NCBI RefSeq assembly: GCF_040712315.1
Contig: NC_134019.1
Location: forward strand, 33,947,873 to 34,011,872
Length of the DNA: 64,000 nt
Source: Castanea sativa
Lineage: Eukaryota; Streptophyta; Magnoliopsida; Fagales; Fagaceae
Direction: 5' to 3'
Numbering within the stretch: position 1 is the first letter of the stretch; every line of letters begins with the position of its first letter. The position numbers and the translations under genes are program-made. Under the pieces are notes generated by a model. That model was not told the origin of the DNA. It ran no database searches and was given only the letters and a program-made list of their open reading frames with translations. Positions 23,027 through 36,576 of this stretch are shown here, piece by piece.

Positions 23027-23821
23027 GCTGTATTGACCTGAGATTGGAGTTGCAAGAACAAGAGTACCCCTTGAATTCTCATTGTTGTTTTGTCAAAAAA
23101 GGCTGCGAAAATCAAACAGTATCTATTGTATCTTGCATACGTAAACGTTAGGTTCTTTTGTTTAGCAATGGATTAGTCAATATAGAATCAATGATTTGAA
23201 TATCGTTTTCCATATGCTGGTGCATCACTTCTTTTCCTTTTTCTGTGTCTTTCTTTTAATCCAAACAAAGTAGGAAAAAATCCACTGCGTGTGAAAGTTG
23301 AGATTTTTTAACCAACAAAGTAGAAAAACTAATGCATTATGCTTGTATAAAGTGAAGACAATGACGACACGACATTGCTTCAACATTTGCATAGAAAACC
23401 TAATTTGCCTGACCAACCCAATCCAATCCAACATGTTACCAAAGCACGGGAAACTGAAAGTTGAGATTTTGTTTTCAAGAAAGTAGAAAAACCAATGCAT
23501 TATGCATTATGCATGTGAAAGTTGAGACAATGACGACGTTGCTTTGTAATCCAATCCTACGGCCAAGGATTGGTTTTTCTGGAGTTGGTAGATTGGATCC
23601 AGTTGATTTTATGTAATGATTATATATTTTCCATGATATATCTTTATTACATATGTCTAGTTTTAATTGGTGCCTTTTGTTTCATTCTATATACGAAACC
23701 CACATTCAATAATTTTCTCACCTAAAATTCAGTAATTTTCTCACCTAAAAGCCACAACCATATCTAATATTTTAGGTTTTCATTGAAATTTCACATTCTG
23801 GATGAAAGTAAATTAGACTTT
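23027..23821. other. 3' flank of PAC2, no further gene
   Basis: Should contain the PAC2 3' UTR and poly(A) site. A local imperfect direct repeat is present: 'gaaagttgagattttttaaccaacaaagtagaaaaactaatgcattatgc' near 23293 is echoed near 23455-23515 with the trailing 'gtgaaagttgagacaatgacgac', giving two to three copies of a unit of about 60-160 bp. Function unknown. Confidence 0.5.
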
Positions 23822-25231
23822 AGGATTCGTTTGGTTAGAGGAGTGAAAAAGTGGGATTATAAAAAATGGTAGAATGATGAAAAAGTAAAAAAAATAGAAA
23901 TTTTTTTATTTTCTCTTATTTTTGTTTAGTTGGAAGTGGAAAAGTGGAGGAAATGAATAAATGAGTTTGAATAAATTTACTCATATATTCTTGTTAAAAA
24001 ATGATACCCAATTAAAATAAAAAAGTGACAAATAACCACAAAAAAGAGCAATCACCCAAATTTATTAAAAAAAAAAACTAGAGGCAACGTTACTGCCTAG
24101 AAGAAGAAAAAAAAAAGAAGAAAGAAGGCACGCCTAGGCCTAAAAAATCAAAAGAAAAAAAGAAAGAAAGAAAGAAAAAAAAAAAAAAAAAAAGCAACGC
24201 TAATGCACAGGAGAGAGAGAGAGAGAGAGAGAGAAATAAAGGTAACTTGAAAAAACCCTTGTGCACATTGGCATTTTTGTTGATCAATAAAAAATTCATC
24301 TCCACTTAGTTTTCTCTCCATTTTGGAGAGAAAACATTTTGGTGAATTGAGGGAAAAAATACTTGAGTCCCACCATTTATTTTTCTTTCTTCCCATCTAA
24401 TCAAACACACTCTAAAAAAGTTTTTTTTCCTATTTTTTCTCCAAAATTTTTCATCTACCATGTTTCACTCCAAACAAACACACCCTTAGGGTCCATTTGA
24501 ATGAGATGATAGAAAATGAAGAAAGGGTAGAAAAATAGAATGATAAAAAATGGAAAGGAAGTGAAAAAGTGAGAATAGAAGGAATTTTAATTTTCCTTCT
24601 GTGTTTGATTGGAGGACTAGAAAACTTTTTTATTTGGTTGAGAAGAAAAATGTAAGAATAGAAAATACAATTTATATAAATTTACTCATATGTCCATATT
24701 AAAAAATGATGTCCAATTAAAAATAAAATAAAGTACGGCAAACAACCAACCAAAAAAAAAAAAAATCATAGCCAGTACAAAATAAAAAAGTTAAAAAAAA
24801 AGTACAACAACAACAACAAAAACAAAACCCAGTTAAACAAGAAAAGAAGGGGAAAAACACCCAACCAAAAAAAAAAAAAACTTGAAAACAAAGAAATGAT
24901 CAGCACAAAATAAAAGACAAATTGATAAGAAGAGAATTAAAAAAAAGAAGAATGGATCAACAAACAAACCAAAAAAAAAAAAAGCAAAGAAGAAGTCAAA
25001 AAAGTAACGGGGAGGTACAATTGTGTCCAAAACAAAGCCCTTTTTTCTCTCTCCAGTTTTTTCTCTTATTTGTTAAAAAAAACATTTTAGTGGGCTCATT
25101 GAGAAAAAATCTAGACCCTACCAAATTTTTCATTCTCTCTACTCTCTAATCAAATACTCACAAAAACCATTTTCTCTCCCATTTATTTTTTCCATCCCCC
25201 TAAAATCTACTCAAACAAATGGACTCTTATA
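23822..25231. mobile_element. Two adjacent TIR elements of one family (boundary near 24487)
   Basis: Element one (23822-24486) starts 'aggattcgtttggttagag' and ends 'caaacaaacacacccttag'. Element two (24487-25231) starts 'gggtccatttgaatgagat' and ends 'ctcaaacaaatggactctt'. Both interiors contain 'agaaaatgaagaaa'-like and 'tttactcatat' blocks in the same order, then A-rich low-complexity sequence (GA microsatellite at 24210-24233 in the first). The head-to-tail placement suggests two insertions at neighbouring sites or a tandem copy. No transposase. Confidence 0.55.
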
Positions 25232-25359
25232 GTTTTTTAAAAAACAAATTAAACCTTGAAGTTTTAAACACAACAAATTAAACCCTATAGTAAAAGTATC
25301 AAATTCAATCTCAAATCATTTAAGTAGATTGTGTTTGGGTATAGGTTCGAAAAGCCTCA

Positions 25360-25605
25360 TAGTTCAATTGACATCTACTAGTATTTCCACTATTTTAAAA
25401 ACTAGACCGAATTGGCTAGTTCAATCAGATGAACCAAGAATCGGATAGATAAAAACAAGAAAAATCGCCAAAAAATCAAGAACCAATCCCTTTTCCAGTT
25501 CTTTAATTCCGATTTTTAAAACCATTAATATTTTCAACAAAGATGTTAAGGATTCAAATTCTCCTTCTTCCATTATAACTATCAAATTATTCAAAAAAAA
25601 AATTG
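25360..25605 (+). mobile_element. SINE interrupted by a small MITE
   Basis: The SINE head 'cctcatagttcaattgacatctactagtatttcca' and tail 'caacaaagatgttaaggattcaaattctcc' (B-box-like 'ggattcaaatt') are separated by about 145 bp that start 'tattttaaaaactagaccg' and end 'ccgatttttaaaaccatta', an inverted pair. The same SINE family is found within every unit of the array at 29255-40435 ('gagtcttataattca ... catgtttcaaaccccc'). Confidence 0.55.
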
Positions 25606-28218
25606 TTACTTTTTGAAATATGAAGGTTTTTAATTTGTTACTTTTAAAATTATAAGGTTTAATTTGTTAATTTTTAAAACTTTATTACATTATAGGGTTG
25701 AATTTGTTACACCCCATGAACTATAAGGCTTAAATAATGTGTTCCTAAAAATGATTGAAATATAAGTGTAGGCGTTTGGATGTAAAAATATGTAATATTA
25801 AGTCGTGTTTTTGAATGGAAATGCTAAAAGTATGTAAATATTATTGGAAATAAATAACTTAATGAGCTTGATAAAAATGGTTCAAATCAACTTATGCAAA
25901 CCAAATAGAGCTAGAAATGAGTCAAGTGACTCAAGCTAAGTTGAGTATTAAAAAATATGTAATATTAAGTGTCTTCTTTGGATATTTCAAATTTGAGCAT
26001 AAATGTAATTGGAGATAAATAACTTAATGAGCTTGACAATTTTTTTTCAAATAAATCAATGCTACCAGCTAGGGTTATAAATAAGTCAAGTCAAGCTGAG
26101 TATTAAAGAGTTTAGGATTTTTTTTTTATTACATATTCATCCTATAAAAATGGTGTTTTTCCAAATTTTATTGTTCCGCTTCTTGGACTAACCATCCCTT
26201 TCAATGTTCACATAATTTTATTTCAAACACAAATCAAGCTAAGCTCATTACCAAATTGGATTAAATGCACAAGTTTATTCATATTCTTGTTGAACAAACT
26301 TGAACTTGTTTGCAAGCTACTTAACTATTTTTTCCCTATTTAATAAACATGATGATTACGATCTTTTAGTCCTTTACAAATTTATACTAACAATTAATAA
26401 CTAAATTATAATTGAAATTATATTGTTTGATTGTTCGTTTAGACCCCTTAAACCAAATTGTTTAACCTATTATAATAACAAAGTGATTACTTAGATTAAT
26501 TATTCAGATTTAGGTTAAACATAACTAAATCATATCATGCAAAATAGTGGAAAAGTAAATAACACCAAGATATAATGATAACTCAGGAAAACCAATTAAA
26601 TGAACTGTCAAGGTAAAAACCTAAAAAGAATTTGACCTAACTATCCTCAAGGTAAAACAAATCCATTATAAGAAAATTGAAGTTTTTACAATCAGATTTT
26701 AACCCTAAATCTATTGCTACCTCCTGTAATAACTTATTGACACAACCACGTGCAAGCTCTGAATTCACAGACTCCTTCTCTTCTTGGATTTTCACCAACA
26801 CAAGCCGCCTTGCTTGTGACTTTGAGATTTCACTCAAAAGTTTCAGATCACCATCAGTAATGATCTTAATGCAGCAACTATGTTCTACCTGTGCTTGATT
26901 GTAGATTTTGCTCCGGTTGATATTTGTGTAGTTAGAAGGTACAAAACCTCTCAGATCTCACAAAGAGTAACACACAAGTCTTCATAAAGTATGAAAAACG
27001 TAGCTAGGGTTTTCCTTTTATATGTGGAGAAGTTTAAATGAAACCCCAAACGTTTTCGCAGGCTTGGGTCTGTTTAAAAATTCTGCAGAAAAACTAGACC
27101 TACGATTTTCGATCAGTCGGATCTAATTCTCAATCGGTTGAACAAGGTAGAACCATACTTCCTTTTTTAGCAATCAGTTGGACTTGAACCTTGAAATGAC
27201 CACTTTTAAGCATTGTCTAAAGACCTAGACTAGACTTGTTTTGTTCTCAATTTACTAACACACTAAAAACATGATTCTAAACATTTAAACATAAATCTTT
27301 AGAACCTCACATTGTTTAATTATCTACGTAAAATGATTTTCATTAAAAAATATATAGCAATTTGATTTACTAACCTTATGTTGTTGAAAGTTTATATAAT
27401 TTTTACTATGAAATACAAAATTTATATTTTCAATAAATTACAATTAATAATTTGATATATTATTAACTTATTTACAAATTTTAAACAATATAATATACCG
27501 TCTATGTATGTAATTTATATTTATGTGTGTATAATATTATATATACCTAAATCGACCATAATGCTCATGAGATTATTCATAAACACATTATATTGTTTGA
27601 ACTTGGCTCATACAGCCGAACTTAAACTTATGCTTGAATTTGACTTGTTTATTAAATAATTAAAACAATTTTTTTCCAAAGTTGAACCTAAATTTTTCAT
27701 AAACAAATCAATTCATTGCAATCCTAAAAACTGCAACCTCTGGCTTAAATTGGGTTGGTTTGGATTGATTCTTTTAGCATCTACAGATTGGCTTGGGTTG
27801 GTAGTCGGTTCGTTTTTGGAAAATCCTTCAAAACCAATCTAAACTAACATATGCCATTCCCATTAATTTGAGCAGAAGTAACTAGCTAGGTATGAAGGTT
27901 CAATTCTTTAAATGGACTACAAAAGTGGAAATTGGGAGGAAAATTATACGGTAAATCCCTTGCATAAAAAGCATTATTGGGTGCTTTCGATCTTTTGTTG
28001 CCGCTTAGTTGATGCAAATTAATGGCACATGATTTTTTTTTTTTCACTTTTTTATTCTTGTTAGAAACAAATTATTATTTTTTTTTCACTTTTGATTTAC
28101 CGAAATGGTGCCTTAATGTTCATTTTCTTGGAAGCACGTTTATTGTTTGATAATTAGAAGTTAGAACTTAGAACACTGATCCAAGGGCAAAGCATAACAC
28201 TCATATATATATATATAT
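25606..28218. other. Intergenic, degraded repeats including LTR-like sequence
   Basis: No gene is recognised. From about 26580 to 27250 the sequence, with phrases such as 'aaaaacctaaaaag', 'cgcaggcttgggtctg' and 'cgatcagtcgg ... caatcggttgaac', reminds me of an LTR or leader region of a plant retrotransposon, but no TG...CA ends or duplications were found. Sequences at 25890-26340 and 27540-27740 resemble the element at 6213-7126. Confidence 0.4.
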
Positions 28219-28728
<510 letters not shown>

Positions 28729-29101
28729 TGAAGAAATTAACGAACGTTGGACTCTTTTTTTCACTACAAACTCCAAGAAATTTCTTGATGCTGATACTTT
28801 CTGTCTGATGATTTCCATCAAGCCATGGCTTGCGGTCCTCCTTTTAGGTATGTGTTCAATTAGACGAATTTGTCAATGTCAACCTACGTAGAAGCAAGGA
28901 TGCATGGTGCATCTCCTATATGCATAGAAATCCTAATTAGTAGGTGGTGGCTATGCATATTTTATTACTGGTTGTATCAATATTTAAACTAAGATGTACA
29001 CGTGATTATTCGACTAATCATTAAAAAAAAAAAAAAACTTTTTGACCAGTACTAAAAATATACTAAGAACTTATCTTTTTTTTTTTTTTTTTGCAGAGAC
29101 T

Positions 29102-29252
29102 AAGTATGCGTTTAGATACCGGTTATTTTGTTGAAAATTGAAATCAATAAAAAAAATTACTGTAGAGGCACAGGTTACTATTTATTGACCTAAATGTACA
29201 GTTTATAAACAGTGCAAGAGGCACTGAGCTGGGGAAAAAAAGAAAAAGAAAA
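29102..29252. mobile_element. Truncated MITE at the left edge of the tandem array
   Basis: 'gcgtttagataccggttattttg' to 'aacagtgcaagaggcactgagctg' matches the reverse complement of the MITE at 19340-19552. The match stops in the A/G-rich stretch just before 29255, where the 1.65-kb array begins, so about 50 bp of the MITE is missing. Confidence 0.6.
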
Positions 29253-29254
29253 AG

Positions 29255-32200
29255 GAAAGTATGAATCTCTATTTACGAATATTAAGTGGTTATTTGGGAA
29301 AGGGATGACTTTTTTCCCGAATAGGTTGAGCTTGATCCTTCCACAATGGAGGATTCATCTATCTCATCTGATTTCCAACCGTCATTCCTTCCAAGTCTCC
29401 TTTTTTGTTTGATTTGTGCCACTTTTCAATTTTTTGGTACATGTGATTAGTTGGTTATTACATATTCCAATTAATCTATATCATATGTGTTTCTTGACGT
29501 GAACCTAATTCAATTACTATTTTGTCATGATTTTTTTTTTGTGAGTCATCTTATCATGAATTCATGATTGATATGACTAGATTAGGATGGAATTTTTTTA
29601 CCATTACCATGGAGATGATCAAAATTATTTAAAAAATTATGCTATATCTCTCCCCGAAAAAAATTATTATATAAAAGTTCAGTAAAGGATCCTTAATCCA
29701 TATACAATTTAAGTCCTTCACCCATAATATACAATAACCAGTCACCCATTATTATTTTCCTGTGAAAAATTTTATGTCTACACAATTTATCACAACAAAT
29801 ACTGGATGACAAATGTCACTAGTGGGCAAAAAAAAAATCTCAAATTTTCAATAGTATTTCTCTTCCCCTATACGCATAAAAAAAAAGCTCAAAAAACTTT
29901 TTTAAAAAAATGTTAAAGAATACAGCAAGTTTAACTATATTGAGCTTACAAAATGATATGACAATAAACGTAATTAGTAGGCTTCAACTATCTCACTAAT
30001 GAATATTTGAATTGTCTCTTTATAATTAATGTGATACATCACTTTGTAAGCTTTTAATGTAGTAAAGTTTACAGTACCCCTAACACTACTCAAAATTTGA
30101 ACCACACGACAAGCAATTGATGTCTCCAATTTCTTTTCCTATTGTTTGCCTCATCATCAAAACTTCAATAATAATCAATGTTAATTCCTCACAACCATGG
30201 CTTCCGTTAATTTGTTGTGATTAATAAACCACTACCTCAAATGCTTTTACAATTTTTAAGAGTCTTATAAATTTATTTTTTGATAGGAAAGAGTTTTATA
30301 GTTCAAATAACATTTTCTATTGTTTTGAACAGACACATTCATGTTTCAAACCCCCATTATAATATATTAGATTTATAAAATAAAAAAATTACATGAATTT
30401 TTTTTTTATACAAAATACAATTTCTACTCTAGACTTCTAAAATTCTAGCCTAAACACAATTCAAGATCATAAATTAGGGCCTTGTAAAGTTGTAATAATT
30501 GGATTAGATTACCCTTTTTTCTTTTCAGAAGGAAGATTATAATTAATGGATAGAGATAAATAATATTCATCATCATATAGAAGAGATTGAGTAATTAATA
30601 TAACATGTAAAGGTACACTTAATCCAAAAGGACTAAGCCCTATGGATATGTGCTTAATTCTGTTATATTAACTATTCATTCTTCTTATTATTATTCAACG
30701 TGAGCCTTCACTCACACGTGTATACCTAACAAAAGGTGTGGAAAAGTAAAACTTTTTATTTTTATTTATAAGTGCATGGATGAGTAGAGATTATAATTAA
30801 TAGAAAAGTCTGGTAACACCAAAAGTGTCACTGGATGTGTTTCAATTAGGTGAGTTTGTAAGAACGTATATGAAAAATTTGGTGTGAACTCATATTAAAA
30901 ACGAAAGTATGAATCTCTATTTATGAATATTAAGTGGATATTTGGGAAAGGAATGACTTTTTTTCCCCGAATAGGTTGAGCTTGATCCTTCCACAATGGA
31001 GAATTCATCAATCTCATCTGATTTCAAACAGTCATTCCCTACAAGTCTCCTTTTTTGTTTGATTTGGGCCACTTTTTAATTTTTTCGTACATGCGACTAG
31101 TTGGTTTTTACATATTCCAATCAATCTATCTCATACAATGGGTTTCTTAACGTGAACCTAACTCAACTATTGTTTTGTCATGATTTTTTTTGTGAGTCAT
31201 TTTATCATGAATTCATGATTGATATGACTAGCTTAGGATTGAATTTATTTACCATTAGCATGGAGATGATCAAAATTATTTAAGACATTATGCTATATCT
31301 CTCCCTGAAAAAAATTATAATATAAAGTTCAATGAAGGATCCTTAATCCTTATACAATTTAAGTCCTTCACCCATAATATACAATAACCCGTAACCCTTT
31401 ATTATTCTCCTGTGAGAAATTTTATGTTTACACAATTTTTCACAACAAATACCAGATGACAAATGTCACTAGTGGGCAAAAAAAAAAAAAAATCTCAAAT
31501 TTTCAATAGTATTTCTCTTATCCTATACGCATAAAATTTTTTTTAAAAATCTCAAAAAACTAAATAAAAAAATGTTAAAGAATACTACAAGTTTTACTAT
31601 ATTGAGCTTACAAAATGATATGACAATAAATGTGATTAGTAGGCTTCAACTATCTCACTAATGAATATTTGAATTGTCTTTGTATAATTAATGTGATACA
31701 TCACTTTGTAAACTTTTAATGTAGTAAAGTTTACAGTACCCCTAACACTACTCAAAATTCAAACCACACGACAAGCAATTGATGTCTCCAATTTCTTTTC
31801 CTATTGTTTGCCTCATCATCAAAACTTCAATAATAATCAATGTTAATTCCTCACTACCATGGCTTCCGTTAATTTGTTGTGATTAATTAACTACTACCTC
31901 AAATGCTTTTACAATTTTTAAGAGTCTTATAAATTTAGTTTTTGAGAGGAAAGAGTCTTATAATTCATACAAAATTTTCTATTGTTTTCAACGGACACAT
32001 TCATGTTTCAAACCCCCATTATAATATATTAAATTTATAAAAAAAAAAAAATTACACTATTTTTTTTTTCATACAAGATAGAATTTCTACTCTAGAGTTC
32101 TAAAATTCTAGCTTAAACACAATTCTTGATCATAAATTAGGGCCTTGTAAAGTTGTAATAATTGGATTAGATTACCCCTTTTTTTTTCTTTTCAAAAGGA

Positions 32201-34857
32201 AGATTATAATTAATGGATAGAGATAAATAATATTCATCACCATATAGAAGAGATTGAGTAATTAATATAACATATAAAGATACACTTAACCCAAAAGGAC
32301 TAAGCCCTATAGATATGTGCTCAATTCTGTTATATTAACTATTCATTCTTCTTATTATGATTCAATGTGAGGCTTCACTCACACGTATAAACATAACAAA
32401 AGGTGTGGAAAAGTAAAACTTTTTATTTTTTATTAATAAGTGTATGGATGAGTAGATATTATAATTAATAGAAAAGTCTGGTAACACCAAAAGTGTCACT
32501 GGATGTGCTTCAATTAGGTGAGTTTGTAAGAACGTATATGAAAAATTTGGTGTGAACTCGTATTAAAAAGGAAAGTATGAATCTCTATTTACGAATATTA
32601 AGTGGATATTTGGGAAAGGGGTGACTTTTTTTCCCCGAATAGGTTGAGCTTGATCCTTCCACAATGGAGGATTCATCAATCTCATTTGATTTCAAACAGT
32701 CATTCCCTACAAGTCTCCTTTTTTGTTTGATTTGGGCCACTTTTTAATTTTTTCGTACATGCGACTAGTTGGTTATTACATATTCCAATCAATCTATCTC
32801 ATACAATGGGTTTCTTAATGTGAACCTAACTCAACTATTGTTTTGTCATGATTTTTTTTGTGAGTCATTTTATCATGAATTCATGATTGATATGACTAGA
32901 TTAGGATTGAATTTATTTACCATTAGCATGGAGATGATCATAACTATTTAAAACATTATGCTATATCTCTCCCCGAAAAAAATTATGATATAAAAGTTCA
33001 ATGAAGGATCCTTAATCCTTATACAATATAAGTCCTTCACCCATAATATACAATAACCCGTAACCCTTTATTATTCTCCTGTGAGAGATTTTATGTTTAC
33101 ACAATTTTTCACAACAAATACCAGATGACAAATGTCACTATTGGGCAAAAAAAAAAATCTCAAATTTTCAATAGTATTTCTCTTATCCTTTACGCATAAA
33201 AAAAAATTTAAAAATCTCAAAAAACTAAATAAAAAAAATGTTAAAGAATACTACAAGTTTTACTATATTGAGCTTACAAAATGATATGACAATAAATGTG
33301 ATTAGTAGGCTTCAACTATCTCACTAATGAATATTTGAATTCTCTTCGTATAATTAATGTGATACATCACTTTGTAAACTTTTAATGTAGTAAAGTTTAC
33401 AGTACCCCTAACACTACTCAAAATTCAAACCACACGACAAGCAATTGATGTCTCCAATTTCTTTTCCTATTGTTTGCCTCATCATCAAAACTTCAATAAT
33501 AATCAATGTTAATTCCTCACTACCATGGCTTCCGTTAATTTGTTGTGATTAATTAACCACTACCTCAAATGCTTTTATAATTTTTAAGAGTCTTATAAAT
33601 TTATTTTTTGAGAGGATAGAGTCTTATAATTCATACAAAATTTTCTATTGTTTTCAACGGACACATTCATGTTTCAAACCCCCATTATAATATATTAAAT
33701 TTATATAAAAAAAAAATTACATTATTTTTTTTAAACAAGATAGAATTTCTACTCTAGGCTTCTAAAATTCTAGCTTAAACACAATTCTAGATCATAAATT
33801 AGGGCCTTGTAAAGTTGTAATAATTGGATTAGATTACCCCTTTTTTTTTCTTTTCAGAAGGAAGATTATAATTAATGGATAGAGATAAATAATATTCATC
33901 ACCATATAGAAGAGATTGAGCAATTAGTATAACATATAAAGATACACTAAACCCAAAAGGACTAAGCCCTATGGATATGTGCTCAATTCTGTTATATTAA
34001 CTATTCATTCTTCTTATTATTATTCAATGTGAGACTTCATTCACACGTATAAACATAACAAAAGGTGTGGAAAAGTAAAACTTTTTATTTTTTATCAATA
34101 AGTGTATGGATGAGTAGAGATTATAATTAAGAGAAAAGTCTGGTAACACCAAAGTGTCACTGGATGTCCTTCAATTAGGTGAGTTTGTAAGAACGTATAT
34201 GAAAAATTTGGTGTGAACTCATATTAAAAAGGAAAGTATGAATCTCTATTTATGAATATTAAGTGGTTATTTGGGAAATGGATGACCTTTTTCCCCGAAT
34301 AGGTTGAGCTCAATCCTTGCACAATGGAGGATTCATCAATCTCATATAATTTCCAACAGTCATTCCTTCCAAGTCTCCTTTTTTGTGATTTGTGCCACTT
34401 TTCAATTTTTTGGTACATGTGATTAGTTGGTTATTACATATTCCAATCAATCTATCTCATATAATGGGTTTCTTGACGGGAACCTAACTCAATTATTGTT
34501 TTGTCATGATTTTTTTTTTTTTTGAGTCATTTTATCATGAATTCATGATTGATATGACTAGATTAGGATTGAATTTATTTACCATTAGCACGGAGATGAT
34601 CAAAATTATTTAAAACATTATGCTATATCTCTCCCTGAAAAAAATTATGATATAAAACTTCAATGAAGGATCCTTAATCCTTATACAATTTAAGTCCTCC
34701 ACCTAAAATATACAATAACCCGTCACCCTTTATTATTCTCCTATGAAAAATTTTTGGTTTACACAATTTTTCACAACAAATACCAGATGACAAATGTCAA
34801 CATGGGCAAAAAAAAAAAATCTCAAATTTTCAATAGTATTTCTCTTCCCATATATGC

Positions 34858-34906
<49 letters not shown>

Positions 34907-36525
34907 GTGTTAAAGAATACTACAAGTTTTACTATATTGAGCTTACAAAATGATATGACAATAAATGTGATTAGTAGGCTTCAACTATCTCACTAATGAA
35001 TATTTGAATTGTCTCTTAATAATTAATGTGATACATCACTTTGTAAGCTTTTAATGTAGTAAAGTTTAAAGTACCCCTAACCCTACTCAAAATTCAAACC
35101 ACATGACAAGCAATTGATGTCTCCAATTTCTTTTCCTATTGTTTGCCTCATCATCAAAACTTCAATAATAGTCAATGTTAATTCCTCACTACCATGGCTT
35201 CTGTTAATTTGTTGTGATTAATTAACCACTACCTCAAATGCTTTTACAATTTTTAAGAGTCTTATAAATTTATTTTTTGAGAGGAAAGAGTCTTATAATT
35301 CAAACAAAATTTTCTATTGTTTTAACGGACACATTCATGTTTCAAACCCCCATTATAATATATTAAATTTATAAAAAAAAAAATTACATTATTATTTTTT
35401 ATACAAGATAGAATTTCTACTCTAGACTTCTAAAATTCTAGCCTAAACACAATTCAAGATCATAAATTAGGGACTTGTAAAGTTGTAATAATTGGATTAG
35501 ATTACCCCTTTTTTTTTCTTTTCAGAGGGAAGATTATAATTAATGGATAGAGATAAATAATATTCATCATCATATAGAAGAGATGAGTAATTAATGTAAC
35601 ATATAAAGATACACTTAACCCAAAAGGACTAAGCCCTATAGATATGTGCTCAATTCTGTTATATTAACTATTTATTCTTCTTATTATTATTCAATGTGAG
35701 GCTTCACTCACACGTATATACATAACAAAAGGTGTGGAAAAGTAAAACATTTTATTTTTTATTAATAAGTGTATGGATGCGTAGAGATTATAATTAATAA
35801 AAAAGTCTGGTAACACCAAAAGTGTCACTGGATGTGTTTCAATTAGGTGAGTTTGTAAGAACGTATATGAAAAATTTGGTGTGAACTCGTATTAAAAGGG
35901 ATAGTATGAATCTCTATTTACGAATATTAAGTGGTTATTTGGGAAAGGGATGACTTTTTTCCCCGAATAGGTTGAGCTCGATCCTTCCGCAATGGAGGAT
36001 TCATCAATCTCATCTGATTTCCAATAGTCATTCCTTCCATGTCTCCTTTTTTGTTTGATTTGTGCCACTTTCAATTTTTTGGTACATGTGATTAGTTGGT
36101 TATTACATATTCCAGTCAATCTATCTCATATAATGGGTTTCTTGACGTGAACCTCAATTATTTTTTTGTCACGATTTCTTTTTGTGAGTCATTTTATCAT
36201 GAATTCATGATTGATATGACTAGATTAGGATTGAATTTATTTACCATTAGCACGGAGATGATCAAAATTATTTAAAACATTATGCTATATCTCTCCCTGA
36301 AAAAAATTATGATATAAAACTTCAATGAAGGATCCTTAATCCTTATACAATTTAAGTCCTCCACCCAAAATATACAATAACCCGTCACCCTTTATTATTC
36401 TCCTATGAAAATTTTTATGTTTACACAATTTTTCACAACAAATACCAGATGACAAATGTCACCATGGGCAAAAAAAAAAAAAATCTCAAATTTTCAATAG
36501 TATTTCTCTTCCCCTATATGCATAA

Positions 36526-36576
<51 letters not shown>

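Noticed and set aside
26637..26837. 66-codon minus-strand frame (MSEISKSQARRLVLVKIQEEKES...)
   Set aside because: Composition is protein-like, but the surroundings look like retrotransposon LTR or leader sequence, and nothing continues the frame.
31101..32951. Plus-strand 60-codon frames repeated in array units 2 and 3
   Set aside because: Same reason: repeat-derived, not kept in units 1 or 4-7.
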